DNA from: Symsagittifera roscoffensis
Lineage: Eukaryota; Xenacoelomorpha; Acoela; Convolutidae
Length of the DNA stretch: 64,000 nucleotides
Direction: 5' to 3'
Assembly: GCF_963678635.1 (NCBI RefSeq)
Contig: NC_087071.1
Location: forward strand, 10,555,088 to 10,619,087
Part shown: positions 18,981-31,751 of the stretch, in pieces
How positions within the stretch are numbered: position 1 is the first letter of the stretch
Layout of the letters: each line of letters opens with the position of its first letter
The notes under the pieces: model-generated
Databases searched by the model: none
Seen by the model: the letters and a program-made list of their open reading frames with translations, nothing else
What the model was told of the DNA's origin: nothing
Translations under genes and position numbers: made by a program

Positions 18981-20485
18981 CAAGGGAGTCGCCTTTTTGA
19001 CTAAGAAATTATTTAAAAAGTAGTTTTTTTGAAAAATTGGCTAATTTCAGTTTAATGCGGAAGCTTCAACTTTCAGTGTAATTTAAATTAGAAGTGATTA
19101 TACCTGTCATTGTTTGAACTTGCGTATCAAAACGAAAACCTTTGCAGAGATACAAAAAAAGATTTACTATAAAATAAAAATACAATAATGTTAGGTTTTT
19201 CGAAACCTTTTTTCTACTTCCCACATTGATTAAAGTCTGTTTTAAAAATTGAAAAAAAAACAAAGTGATTTTTTCTGCTAAACCTCTGTTTCCGATTTTT
19301 CAAATCTCAAAAAAAGATCGAAAAAGATAACTTTTGCCAAAAAATTCTTAGAACGCTGTTCAATAGATTGAATTGAAAATTGAACTCACAATTTATCACG
19401 AAAGTGTTAGGAACGTGACTTTGTTTCCTGTGTTTCCAATTTTGTCGGCGATATACTGGGCTGGTTTTTATTTTGCTGGTTAAATTAAACAAAATTGAAG
19501 GTAATTAAATTTTTCTTTAGTTTTTCAATTTCAGCAACAAGTTAACCTATTGTGGCCTGAAATTTCTTCTGCGTGAAACCTATGTGTTTTCTTTTGCTTG
19601 AAAAATAAATTGGGAGCAAGCGCCGAAACAATTTTCTCACTAGTACGCGTTTTGATTTTTTTCTTAACTGATAAATACTTGAATAGATTTGCTGTTTATG
19701 TTTAAATTTATGAAAAGCTGTCGAAATAACGATTCATTTTCCAATGTGATGCAGTAACTCCACTTATCAACAAAAGCATCTCAGATACTCTTTTTTTTCT
19801 TTTGGCTAGAGCCAAAATAAGTTCGACACCAATCCAGTTGCACAATCAAGCAAATGAAAAAAAAATAACTTGAAAAGGCATACAAAACCCACTTATGTAA
19901 CTTTTCCCATTCATAACTGATTGATTTATCATTTTAGAATCATTTTTTTTCTTCATTTTAGGTGCGCGTTGAAAAAGTTGTTCATGTTTGTATGTTTATT
20001 TTGCATTTAAATAATTGCATAACGTGTTTCCACATTAGTTCAGAGAAACATGCCCATTAATCTGCGTATTAAGCCGTAACAAAGTCGTACTTCGATGCAA
20101 TTTCTGTTCCTACCATTATACCGTTTTTTCTAACAGTTCTCAATTGTTTTCTTCAGATTTTCCCATCAATGACTCTTTTATTCAAAAGTAATTCAATATC
20201 TACCACCATAGCTAGCTACTTTCTGCAAATGTAGCACCAATATTGAATTTTGACTTTGCTTAAACTATTATCAAAGTAGTTAGCATTTTTAAAAATTGAA
20301 ATCGAAGTTGACAAATTCAATAGAACTTTTGAGACATTACAGTTTATCGCTAATCTAAAAAAAGCTGTTAAATATGTCGGTCAACAGTTTGAATTTTATT
20401 TAGATTCAATCTACTTTGCCAATTGCTAGACGGTTGATTCATAGCTTCTTTTTCGACCTCTAGCCGTATTTGCGCCGGAGTGCAG
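18981..20485. other. AT-rich intergenic DNA
   Basis: Only short open frames in both strands, no splice-linked exon pairs and no recognisable repeat. I see nothing supportable here. Confidence 0.4.
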
Positions 20486-20692
20486 CCTGTATTTAGACAA
20501 CCGCGTATTAATACTCGTCAGTATTTAGACAAATACTGTATGAACCAAATCAGAATCGAGAAAAGACATAAATAATCCAAAATAAATAATTATGATTTAT
20601 TAATTTCTTCTTTGTCTCAATTCCGATTGGTTCAAACAGTATTTGTCTTAATACTGACAAGTCTGAATACGCGGTTGTCTAAATACTGCTAT
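20486..20692. mobile_element. Palindromic MITE-like foldback
   Basis: The left arm (GTATTTAGACAACCGCGTATT, then CAGTATTTAGACAAATACTG and a GAACCAAATC word) is repeated as reverse complement in the right arm (GATTGGTTC, CAGTATTTGTCTTAATACTG, AATACGCGGTTGTCTAAATACTG). The arms take up nearly the whole element around an AT-rich centre, typical of a non-autonomous DNA transposon. CAGTATT(T)AGAC also recurs inside each arm. No protein is encoded. Confidence 0.75.
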
Positions 20693-21780
20693 GTAACCAT
20701 TTGCGTCGATGATAAGGAACACTAGATAAAAAATTAGGCTCCTGACAAAACTAATTGAATTTCTGATTTCAGGCGTTATACCTAATAAAACTACATTTAG
20801 AAACTAATAAACAGCTTATGTCTTGTTTTCAGCTGTCTTTTTATGTTTTTGGTATTTTTGCCAGTTGTAAGAACTTAAGTTTTTCTGAGAGGAAACAGAT
20901 AACATTTGATATAAAAAAAAACACTCTCAATTTATAATTACCGCTTGGTGTTCTTAAGTTTTTTCACTTCTTTCTAAATTAAATCAATTTTAAAAGACCA
21001 TTTTTTTGCAATTTTGTCACTGTTCTTGAAGTTTTCCTCATTCTAAAAAAATAAGTAAGCTCAACTTTGGAAAACCATTTAACACATCATTTACTGAAGT
21101 TTTTGGTTGTAAAAGTTTTTGGTTGTAAAATGGAAGTGTTTAGAGTTGTTTTTGGTTGTAAAATGGTTGTAATGTCTAGTGAAAAACGAAAAACTGCAAG
21201 TCCTTGCTGCAATGAGCATATCGGTTACGTCCCTTTTTCATTTGATTGGCGAGTTTTGATGGTTGGTTCGTTTGTTTTTTAACTCTTTTGTTTTTTAACT
21301 CTTTTTAACTCTTTTGTTTTTGTGATTTTTTGTCGTTTAAATCATGACTGTAACAGTATGAACCTGGCTCTAAATTTTATATTTGTTTAGTTCAATTGCA
21401 GATGGTTATTGTAATATTTTTTGTACAAATGAAACAAAGATATTTGTTTGTGTCTTTTTATAGGAACTTTTTTTGGTTGTAGCCTCATATTAAAATGTTT
21501 TTGGTTGTAGCCTCATATAGGCAATTAACATTTTTTTCAGGCATATTGTATGTCGAATTCGGGCAACAATATTTTTCTTGTTTTTTACCCATTTTCAAAT
21601 CTGAGCAATTTTGAGACAAAATTTAAATTAAAAATCGGTAAGTAAGGGGTAAAAATATAGTTGTCTATTCTCAAAAACTCATTTTTTAAAATTCAGGATG
21701 CTTTTTTTTGGTTCACAAAATAAAACAATTCGATCAAAAAGCAAAGAAGATAATTTGCTAATGCTTAAAAAAAATCAGTA
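20693..21780. other. AT-rich DNA with TTTTTGGTTGTA repeats
   Basis: No convincing gene. The word TTTTTGGTTGTA recurs at about 21103, 21117, 21152, 21472 and 21500, sometimes with a following AAAATGG or GCCTCATAT, suggesting local slippage or small duplications. Confidence 0.45.
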
Positions 21781-24345
21781 GAGAAGGCAATAAAAATAAC
21801 TTCACTTGAGCTTGATGAGTCGAATTTTCTAGGATGGCCTTGTATATTATATCTTTTCATTGGTTTGGTCATATTCAAAAAAATTGAGCTTTTAATGATG
21901 TAACATGAACCTAATGAGTCATAAACTTACGTTACTTATGGAAAACTCGATTTTTTAGACTTTTGTAAGCATACTATTCAAAACTGTAAGTGTTTCTGTT
22001 CATAGTCATGGTCAATAATCTTTTGTAATCGAGTTGTTGAATGATGTTAAATGATCTCGATGACTCCTAATAAGTATGATGACGCATAAGACTGATGGAT
22101 GTTTTTTCAGCAAAGCCTTAAATTTTGAGCTTTTTTATGTCTTCGTGATCAAAAGTCCTTAATGGTCAGGTATCAGAAAAACTAAAATGACTTCGAAGAG
22201 CCGTTCTACATCTGATCAAAAAAATAACCCAAAATTCAATTTTCCAGAATTAATTTTTCTTGCTGAGCAACTTCTTTGTTCCTTGTTCATTTCTCTGACA
22301 CAAAAATTAATAATCATTGAGATAACAGATAATATACCTTGAACGTGTTATATAACTTCACTTGAGCAATTTTTGATGCAGATTTTTTTAAAATGTTTAT
22401 AATAAAGGTCAAAAAATAAACTGTTTATCAAATATAAGCTAAGTCAACATGATTTTGGTGAGCCCTTTTACAGATTATGAGGCAGAGCTAGATCAATTAT
22501 ACCATTTTAGTCAAAGTTTTTGATGCCGAGCAATCTTCATGTTCATACCGATGAAAAAAAATTACAGTTAATGAGATAATAATGATGTAAACTAGCCTTG
22601 AAGAGTCATAATACATATAAAGAGGCAAAACTCGAGCAGTGCTATTTTTCAAGCATAGTCTTTGATGTTGAACATTTTTTATGTTCTGCCAGTTTTCAAA
22701 AAATTAAAAAAAAACTGAGATAGATGAGGATGTAAAATCACGCTTATTATTCATGTTACATATGGTTTGTCAAAACTGAGCAGGCATAAATTTTTAGTCG
22801 TAGTTTTTGATGTTGAGCAACATTTTTTGTAGCTATAATAAAAAAAACAAAAGATAAGTGATGTAATCCGACCGTGATGAGCCTTGATGAGTTACATTAC
22901 ATATGATCAGACAAAATCTGAACAAAGCAGAATTTTTCAAATACTGATTCTCATGGTGAGCAGGCTTGTATTCAAACCCTGTTCAAAAAATTAATAGCTT
23001 TTGAAGAAAAAAGATGATGTAACATGACCCTGATGTTTCATACTACTTACGATGAGGAAAAATTGGAAAAACTTGAATAATTAATAGTTTTTAGAGTAGT
23101 TGTTGATGCTGAACAACTTTCATTTTTATGACTATGGTCCAAAAATAACAATTAATGAGATATTAATTGATATTTTATGACCTTGATGAGATATTTCTAA
23201 TATGATGAATCAAAAATTTAACCAGGTATATGATTTCCGTCGTAGATTTAGGCTGAGCAATTTTCATGTTCTTGTTTATGGTTGATAAATTAACATTTGA
23301 AAGTTAGTAGATGAGTCAGACTACATAAGATGAGACAAAACCGTACAAATTTTTCGATCATAGATTTTGACGCTGATCAGTGTCTGTGTTCATGCCCGTG
23401 TTAAAAAAATCAATGGTTATTGAGACTCAAGATGATGTAACATGTCTCTGATGAGTTATACTACAAAGAATGTGGCAAAAAAGAACATTTCATAGTTTTC
23501 AATGATTGGCTTTCATGGCTGAGCAACTTTTATGTTCGTATCTATGGTCAAAAATTAACAGTTAATGAGATATAGTTTGATGTAATTTTACCTTGATGAG
23601 TCATTTTACGTATGACAAGGCAAAGATCAAACCGGCATAGTTTTTAAAACATACGTTTGGATGTTGAAATTTTTGTGTTCTGCCAGTTTTTAAAAAATTG
23701 AAACTTATTGAGACGATGTATAAAGATGATGTATTTTGACGCGTCTGATTAACGTTACAAATGATATGGCAAAATTGACAGAGTTTTCGATACTGAGTAA
23801 CTTTTATCTCACAGCTAAAAAAAAATAAAGTTACGGAGATAGTAGATGATGTAACCCGACCTTAATGAGTCATACTACATATGATGAGGCAAGCTTGAAG
23901 AATGCAGAGTTTTTCAAATACAGTTTCTCATGGTGAGCAATATTTGTTTTCATGCCCTGTGCAAAAAAGTAATAGTTTTTGAGAAGTAAGATGATGTAAC
24001 ATGACCCTGATGTTTCATACTACATATGATGAGGCAAAAGTGGAAAAATTTAAATACTTCATATTTTTAGAGTAGTCGTTGATGCTGAATATGTATATTT
24101 TTTGTTCATGTCTATGATAAAAAAACAACAATTTTTGAGCTACAACTTGTTGTATTATTACCCTGAAGTTTTATTTCACATATGATGAGTCAAAAATCTA
24201 AGCACATATATGATTTCTTTCCTAGTTTTCTGCTGAGCAATTTTCATATTCCTCCTTACGAATGAAAATGTAACAGTTAAGGGGATAGTAGATGATGTAA
24301 CCTGACCTTGATGAGTTATACTACAGGTGATGAGGTAAAAACTGA
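21781..24345. repeat. Diverged satellite, ~140-bp monomers in a ~985-bp higher-order unit
   Basis: A monomer with GATGTAAC, ACCTTGATGAGTCATACTAC, ATATGATGAGGCAAAA and TTGATGCTGAGCAA recurs about every 140 bp (starts near 22590, 22731, 22858, 23013, 23160, 23300, 23431, 23579, 23728, 23848, 23993, 24148, 24293). Adjacent monomers are quite diverged, but those seven apart are much closer: 23013 and 23993 share a run ending in TTTTTAGAGTAGT, 22590 and 23580 share GTTCTGCCAGTTTT, and 22858 and 23848 share TTTTTCAAATAC. Earlier weaker monomers extend back to about 21800. No protein is encoded. Confidence 0.8.
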
Positions 24346-24624
24346 ACAGTAAATAATTATGATAATTGTAGTTCCTGTGAATCGCAGAGGAGCTATCAGT
24401 AGGCCTTAACAGTCCTGTCGAGGATAGTCCATTTGTATTATCTCCCCACAATCCAGACAGTGTTATTTTGCTGAGCGAAGCTATTTTTTTGACTCAAGGC
24501 CGTTTTTTTTTTGCGTCTAGAACTTTTACGTCGTGCCACTATTGCAGCCAAATTTGGTCAGTTTGTGGTAGACCTGAAGATGGAGGTCAAGTGAGAGCTT
24601 GTCCTTACACACTATAATTGCCAT
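24346..24624. other. Spacer after the satellite
   Basis: No gene seen. The sequence includes GAGCGAAGCTATTTTTTTGACTC, then a GC-richer stretch leading into the tRNA-like remnant. Confidence 0.35.
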
Positions 24625-24689
24625 GGCATGGGATCGAATACACGATCTGACGATTTCAAAGTGAACGCCTTACCACTGTGCTAAGTGCC
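24625..24689 (-). pseudogene. tRNA-like remnant or tRNA-derived SINE head
   Basis: On the minus strand GGCACTTAGCACAGTGG matches the tRNA acceptor start and A-box (TRGC..AGY.GG), and GTATTCGATCC further on matches the B-box. GGCA at the 5' end can pair with TGCC at the 3' end. The middle part does not form a good anticodon stem, although TTTGAAA could be a Ser(TGA)-type loop, and the whole is only 65 nt. It is therefore a decayed tRNA or the head of a SINE rather than a working tRNA gene. Confidence 0.4.
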
Positions 24690-26769
24690 TTATGTCTTTT
24701 GATGAGTCATATTACATAGGAAGAGGCAAACACTTTTTGTCACAACCAGAATATTTTTAATCATGTGATGTAAAAGGAGCCTAAAAGAAATTTACAAATG
24801 GAAGGTTCGACTTAAAAATTTCAAATCTGCCCTTTTGAAAAAAACTTCTTACAGTTCATGCCTACAATTCTTACTGGAATTTGTTTAAATTTTTAGAATA
24901 TGGAGGATGCTGCTTGAAGCAAATTGGAGCCTTTGATGAGTGGGGCAGAAAAAAAGGATTGTCCCCGTTGGAATATTTTGAACGAGTAACAAGTTTCCCT
25001 TCCGACAACCGAAAAGTGACTCTCATCAATGTATGTAAAAACAATGAAGCTTTTTTCGTAATAAGCTCGAAGTAAGCACCGAGTAAGCTTGAATATAAAA
25101 ACGTCCAACAAATACAAAAGTCGGGCTCTTTTTCCATCCCCCCCTCCAGCAAAATTTTACTAGTGAAATTTTGATCACACTATCGGAATAATACGAAAAT
25201 TGGCATGCGAAATGTTTAGGCCATGACAAACATTTTTGGTTATCATGGTTAACCTTGTAAAACCCTTCGTTACACCATAAAATTGGTGCTTATGTGAGGT
25301 TGGGGGGGGAGGGGGGGGGGAAGAAAAAGAGCCAAAAACGCCCTAATGCATATACTAAGTTTAGCCAATATCGAAGCGCAAACTAAATAATAGTTCAAAT
25401 TCCAATCATCGGTTCTAACAAAACACAACTAATTGGTTAAAAAGGGATTTTTTTTGTTGAGACAACGATTAATAATTTTTTTGTCTTGAAGAAGAAACTG
25501 GATCTCGTTTCACTTTGAAGAACCCTCAGTCAGTAGCGTGCCAAGGTGGGAGGAGGGGGGGGGGGGGGGTGGGTTTGGTAAGCTACCCAATTTGCCATAT
25601 TTTTACGATATCAAGTTTTGGCTGGCCAACATCAAAAAATTTTAAATGCGCCTTCGCCGCCAACATTATTAAATTTGAGGGGTGAGCGCGCGTCGAAATA
25701 AACGCAATTTTTGAGTCAAATATTTTTTAACGTGCTCAAAAAGTCAGTTTCAGCTCGTTTTTTTTTAAGTTCACCTCCGGCGCAGAATATTTTTGATAAA
25801 ATAGGGTCTTTATAGTATTTTTGAGAGAGCTCGGGAAGTCAAATTGGTCGACCTATAAAAAGGTCTGCAAAAGTTTCAAAAACTTTTCAAAAAACCGCCC
25901 CCTAGAAAAGTTTCTGCGCACAAAATCTTAAATTTGAATCAAAAGTTTGTCATATCAGGGGCGAATCTAGGATTTTCTTGAGGGGGGGCTTGACAATTTT
26001 GTTGACTTTTCCTACAATTTTCCGAGCACTCCCACAACACTATAAAAAACTTCAAGTTAATCGTTTCTTTTTTATTGACTATGTTATTGTACCGGGTAAT
26101 TTTTTTATTTTGGCTAGTCATTCTCTTTAAAAGCTTTTTTTATAAAAACTTTTGAACAGCTTTTAATTTAATGTTTGTGTTTAATTGTTATTCATACGTA
26201 GATCAGAAATTTACTAAAACTTTTTCCCATGAAGCACACCTTACAGACCAGACCAGTTTTTTGACATTTCTGGTGATAATTTTGTGTAGTAATTTGATGA
26301 AAGCATTGCAGCTATAATATATAGCAAGACATTTCGAAAAAAAATTTTAAAGGAAAAAATTTTTTTTGGTCTTTTATAGGAAAGATATTGTGCTTGGTTT
26401 TTAATATACAAATATTCAAGAACAAATTAGAATTTTTAGTTTCTATTTAGAACCGAACGTTTCTTTATGTCAGCATAAAAGATAAAATTGTTCGTACGCA
26501 AGTATAAAGATACACGAGGTTTAACATTCATTGTAGAAATGAAAAAAAAAACAATTCGCTCACACCTCATTTTATCTAGGATGCTTATCTACTTAGCCGG
26601 AAAACAAAGGAGGGTAATCCAAATCTGTTTGTTACACAAAGAGTTATCATCTTGTTAAAAAACACAAAATGGGAGTATGCTAGTGATATTGGTTAGCCAA
26701 CTCGGCAAATCGAAAAGTAAATAAAGCACTAAGCTCAAAATAGCCCAAGATCCGAGGAATTAGTCCCAT
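24690..26769. repeat. AT-rich DNA with G-tract repeats
   Basis: No gene is supportable. Poly-G runs lie at about 25302-25320 and 25554-25569. The 25530-25990 stretch (GTGCCAAGGTGGGAGG... to CAGGGGCGAATCTAGGATTTTCTTGAGGGGGGG) looks like a degenerate transposon; its final words recur near 56310-56345 (GGATCTAGGATTCTCTCGAGGGG). Candidate frames near 24870-25150 are short and unlinked. Confidence 0.4.
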
Positions 26770-27555
26770 CTTTGGAGGAAAACTTTGAGGGGGGTTAGAG
26801 TGTGCTAAATCTCCCCCCCCCCCGGATTAAGAACCACTGGTCGGATCATTGTGAAGTTCCCAGAAAGGATACTAGAGATAATTTGACCCGGGCATGCAAA
26901 ACGCTGGACCCGGGGGACCCCTTTGGCCGAGTGATAACGGTTCCCGAAAGTGTAAATCGCCCTATTGGGACTCAATACCTAGCAACAGGAATGACCTCAA
27001 AAATTAGTATATGGAAGCCCTAGATGAGAGAAGCTTAAGTTTGAAACCCCAGACCATTCGGACCCCTACTTCCGGTTTTGTGGCCTGTGCAAAAAAAACC
27101 TGTGAATTCTGGAAGCAATTTCTTGACCCCTGGTGACCCTAGGAGCCGGAAAATTGGAGGATTGGTAGGTGGTAGTAAGACAAGCATGGCGTGTGAGTTT
27201 GGACCGGATCCGACGGTCTGACCGGAAGTTATTAGCACTTGGGAATATAAACACTGGGACCGGAAATAGGCAATTTGCGGAAAACAATGAGCAAGAGGAT
27301 ATTGAATTTATAGCGTAAATGTGTAGTAGACACAATTCCCGGAAAAAGACGTCCAGAGAGCAACTCTCTCCGTTGGCTCCGACCCGTGTCATTAGCCAAT
27401 ACCCGGAAAAGGTGATAATGAGCCTTTGAAAAGTAATCACTCGGGGAGTATTAATTGGGGATGGATGGAACTTGGCAGGTGGGACCTCCATCCGGCTCTG
27501 AACTCATTGACTTTTGCTTAACATCTGGCGACCCCGGGGTGACCCTTAATCGACC
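26770..27555 (+). repeat. Possible LTR plus PBS of another retroelement
   Basis: This GC-richer block stands out from its AT-rich surroundings. Near 27522 it reads ...CTTAACA, then TC, then TGGCGACCCCGGGG, the same layout (..CA, TC, TGG...) as the LTR/PBS junction at 486-491. That would make it the end of a 5' LTR with a primer-binding site. The left limit is unclear (a TGTGCTAAAT lies near 26802), no second LTR was found, and no pol motif follows, so this is tentative. Confidence 0.3.
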
Positions 27556-30235
27556 CTTGGAATATGTGTGGGATAAACCAAATAAAAACCTTGGGATTGC
27601 TGCCGATAGCTGAGGTTCAGTTGGACGTACTATTTACTTGAAGCGATCTGAATAGCCACTGGGAGATTAGCTTTAGAACTGATGTACCTAAGAGAATCTT
27701 TAGTTTACAGGACGAACGAAGAATGCACCGCAGTGAAGGTCGGGAGTTATTGAGGAGGGGTATATTTAATTATGTATTGTGTTCAAATAGACATACCTGT
27801 GGGGGGATTGGCACGCGGCTTTTAGAAGAGAGAAAAATTAACCAAAACCGAGAGAACTTGGTAGTTCCTATCGAAAACTTTGAGAGATTAACACTACGTG
27901 CTTGTGTAATCTGACTGTTAATCTGGGTACGGATCGATGTGGGAACCTGTTCTAGAAGCTTGAGAAAACGGTTAAAACGAACAACCGAGTTAAAAGAAAC
28001 CCAACTTAAATTGATTTGTGAGTTGATTATTTTATTAAACCAGAGTTAATTCCTTATTACGAGCCCTAGCGAACTATTTTGTCATTACCTGATAATTCCA
28101 TTAGCCTGATTTACTTTACGTGTTACGTGTGTTGAGTGAACATAACTTTGCGGGCTCTTTTTGTCCACGCGCGTTCGATTGACTTTAAGAAGAAGTTAGA
28201 GTAACAGCGAAAAGAGCAGGAGATTTACGCGGGCTGGCAATTTTTACAGAAGATTTAAAAAGGACCACCACAAATAATGTGTAAGCAATTATTTGAAGAT
28301 CTTGTCCCCATTGATTTGAATAAGGACGGAATTCTTAGTTGAAGCAGATTCCCGAAAATTATATTCGTTATTAAGAAAAACCTAAAAACTAAGCGTCACC
28401 AGCCCAAACGTTTGATTATTGTTTTAAAACAGCTTTTTCGAATAAATGTTGATCGTTTTTTAAGTAGAACCAGAGCTTCTATCGGGCCTTCTGTTACACC
28501 CTGGCTAACTGGAGCTCAGCATCAATTATTGTATCTCAAATATTGACGCAAGTGTTTCGATTTACTGAAAACCTGAACGAAATGGAAATGAGGTACTTAA
28601 ATGCGCAAAAGAAATGAACATATTTTGATAGAAGAAATGTCGATGTAATTTACTTATACAGCAAAGCAATATGAAAAGTAATCGCTTTATTTTTTACCCA
28701 AGTATTCGATGAAATTTTTTCAAAAAACGGAACGTGTCAATCGATCACTTGTTTTTTTTTGACCGAAGGATCAAATCTGTATTTCTTTAAAATTGGATAC
28801 CCTAGGCGTCAAAAACTTTCGTGCTGATTTAAAATTATAATTGTGGAGGCCAATATCTTTTTGTTTAATAGGACACTTAGGATTCTTAGCGATACTTAGA
28901 TCATTTTTGAGAGTTCTCCGGAAAAACTTATTGATATTATGAAATGGAAAATTGCGCTACAGAAAAAGAATTTCTGGAAAAAATACCAAAATCAAACTGA
29001 AGCATTAGAACAGTAGCAATTGTAGAAGGTTTGATCAAAATTGGGGTTTTTTCCCCACCGTATGCTCGTTTCCAAGTTTGGTACAGAATTGTTGTACGAC
29101 AAAAATCTGTCTTATCAATATGACATTTGGGTCCTTTTTTTGCTTTTCAACAGATTTCATCATTTGACAGAAACCTGGCGTTGAACACCACTACGAGGCC
29201 AAAGTGTGCATTTTGAGAATCTTAATCTTAATAAGGACGCTCCCTCTGTTCTTCTTTTGTTCTTTCATTTCATTTGATTATTCCGACAATATTTTAACAT
29301 GTTTAAAGACTTGTGTCTGAAATCCAGAACATACAGACACAAAATTGTGCGGCTATCCTGTGCTCAGTTTGGCGCCGTAAGCGCACTACCTGGCGTTTTT
29401 CACCAGGCGGTTTGATTAGCAGTTGGTGTATCGGAACTGATAAAAATGAAACACATCCACCCCATAATGTGCTTAAAACTTCCAAACCACCTAGCCGAAA
29501 TGATCTGTAACTAACTTCTTTAAATCTTCTAAGAAGTGTTAAAATCTTTTGAGAACTTGATAAACTTATTAAGAAGCACATGTGTTTGTAAAATTCAAAA
29601 TCTTATAAAAGTCTTGTGGGAATCTTGTAAGCCAATATTTTTTTTAGATTTTTATAAGAATGCTTTCAAGAAGATATTTAGTTATTAAATTTTTTTAAAA
29701 CTGATTTATTATGTAAGATTTTACTAAGAAAAACATTGTTAATGCGAGAATCAATTAACAAAAAACAAAGCAAAATTTGTCGTAGATGAAATCAATGGGT
29801 AACCTCAGATTTAGTATACAGTGGCTCCAATGACGTTTCTAAAAAAAACAGCATTGAGCAACCATTTAGAGCTGAACGGGCAAAAATTCATTTTTTAAAA
29901 CAGAAGTGTAACTTCAGGTTGACAAGGGTATCAAAAACAAGGGGCAGTGTTTCCTATAAGACACATGCATTCGGAAAAACCCTATCGCGCAAACGACAGA
30001 ATGAGCAAAAAGTTCGTCAGCCAATCAGATTTCAGTACATGCTAAGCAAATACGCGATAAAAATAGTCAATGTTGGAGGACATTGGTTCGCTGAGATTTG
30101 TAGCGTTATCGCATTTGGCCTTGGGTTCACACTTGAGAATATCGGCACCGGAGTTCCAAGGATAATAATTGAGTTTAGTGGAAAAATGTTGCCATTATTG
30201 TTGCAAATTTAGACCACGAAAGTGATTAGTTTGTC
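27556..30235. other. Gene-free stretch
   Basis: Short frames only. The first 500 bp keep the higher GC of the possible LTR and may be its remnant internal part; the rest is ordinary AT-rich DNA. A CCTGGCGTTTTTCACCAGG mini-hairpin lies near 29389. Nothing else supportable. Confidence 0.35.
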
Positions 30236-31400
30236 ATTATAATTGATTATTTTCATAAAAACACAATCCATTATAATCCATTTGAAATCCGTTATAAATG
30301 GTTATAAAGGATTATAATCGTTACATTTTTCTTGCAGAATCAATTGCAAAACTTGCAACATTTCTGCGTTACTCACGGCATACTCGCAATCTAAACCATC
30401 TCAAATTACCCTCTCCCTCCTCAATTTGCCCCCCCCCCCCCCAATCCACATTTGCCCCCCATCACACTCGCATTTAAACCACTCCCCTACAATTATCCCT
30501 ACGCCCAGTGCAATGTTTACAACCAACCACTTCACCCCCCCCCCCCCAAGTTACAGCAACACCAGTTAAGTTTTATTGAATGTACTCATAGAGTAATTTC
30601 AGATAAGGAACACCGCCTGCTCGTCACGCTATCTTATTTTCTGCCGGATAGATTCGTGCAACTTCTTAGTCTAATACCGATCTTAATCCTAATTTCAATC
30701 TCCTAGTCTCAATAGATCTAGTCTATACTAATTTATGCGAGTTAGTTTCCAGAAGGAGAACAACTGTATTCTAAATTTAATTCAAACTGCTCTGGTGATG
30801 AAACTACAAATAGTTTCAGCACTTACAAATAAATGTGAATGTTAGGTATGGAAAATGATTGGTTAGTTAAGAATATTTCATAGAATTAGAGAATTATATT
30901 TATAACCAATAATAAATCTAGTTTAGAACTGGTTCCACCCTCCCCCAACTTTTTTGTTCCGTCACCCAATTTTTCTTACCACGCCCACGTTCAGTAAATG
31001 GGGAGGGGGGTAATATAACATAGGGGGAACATAGGAGGGGTAAACTGCTAGGGGGGTGTAAAACTGGTGAGAGGGGTTGTTGAAAAAGGTGATGGAGTTT
31101 ACGTAAAGAAGAGAAACAGTAGAGAAAAACGACAAAAGTGAAATCTTAAGTGAACAGTAAAAAATTTACGAAACGTAATACGTAGCAACTGTGCGAAACA
31201 GCAACTAAGATAAATTTGAAGAAAAAATTTGCAAAATTCATTAAATACCTCTATAAAACATTATCATAGATTATAATCTTTTACAATGGATTATAATGAT
31301 AATTTTTCTTTGGAATATAGTCCAATTTTTGATGGATTATTATCGATTAATTTTTTAATTTTATGGATACTGACAATAAAATGACAATATAATTGAATAT
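30236..31400. repeat. AT foldback flanking the solo LTR
   Basis: Left of the LTR (30236-30325) and right of it (31255-31400) lie opposed runs of ATTATAATCC words, for example TTGTCATTATAATTGATTATTTTCAT against the reverse complement of a right-hand TTGTCATTTTATTG stretch. This suggests an older palindromic element into which the LTR element inserted before recombining. Alignment is loose. Confidence 0.35.
30564..30937 (-). repeat. Solo LTR of the giant-element family
   Basis: On the minus strand it begins TGGAACCAGTTCTA and runs through AATTACTCTATGAGTAC, matching the LTRs at 75-486, 18571-18980 and, most closely, 42272-42649 (shared GGAACCAG and shorter central region). The 3' tip is eroded. 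No internal element sequence adjoins it, so it is the product of LTR-LTR recombination. C-tracts of 14 and 11 bases stand close to its 3' side (30431, 30535). Confidence 0.88.
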
Positions 31401-31436
31401 TATCCATGTTACTTTTTTATGCTCGATACTTTTTAG

Positions 31437-31691
31437 GCCCAATACAGCAAGAGTTTGTGCGTTAATATTATTACTTCCATCGGATTCGGGAATGGACCAA
31501 TAGGAGTGAAAACAAGTAACGAGGCAACTTATATTCTCAGTCCGAACAACAATGGAATGATTCATTTTTTCCCTTACGATACTATAAAAGATCAATTGAC
31601 CTGGGATTGGTTCAAAATGAATATTTTATGTGAGGAGCAAGCCTGGATCTGCGTGAAATATCCGCCCAATGACCTCGCTAGCGGAAGTTGA
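31437..31691 (+). pseudogene. Last-exon fragment of an unknown gene family, copy 1
   Basis: TACTTTTTAG precedes an open stretch of 84 codons plus stop TGA 31689-31691. The protein has LCVNIITSIGFG, LSPNNNGMIHFFPYD, DWFKMNILC and WICVKYPP, all matched by the minus-strand fragment at 52646-52912 in the same order. Both start immediately after an acceptor-like AG followed by GC and a phase-0 codon, so both look like the final exon of one family. No upstream exon was found here, so this copy is probably a fragment. Function is not recognised. Confidence 0.5.
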
Positions 31692-31751
31692 TGCTCAGAA
31701 TTAGTTATTTCTTTTATTCTATAGTTTGAGCTGAAACTATTTAGTGCTTTT

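Noticed and set aside
21781-24345. CRISPR array
   Set aside because: The repeats are about 140 bp with no regular short repeat plus unique spacer pattern, and the genome is eukaryotic.
24176-24451. Minus-strand 91-codon frame at the satellite edge
   Set aside because: It is mostly satellite monomer sequence with no conservation of the frame between monomers.
27034-27491. 141-codon minus-strand frame in the GC-rich island
   Set aside because: No motif, start or conservation; GC-rich DNA gives longer chance frames, and the block reads better as an LTR.
29303-30212. Frames at 29303, 29313 and 29919 as genes
   Set aside because: Short, overlapping on opposite strands or lacking splice partners, and no motif seen.
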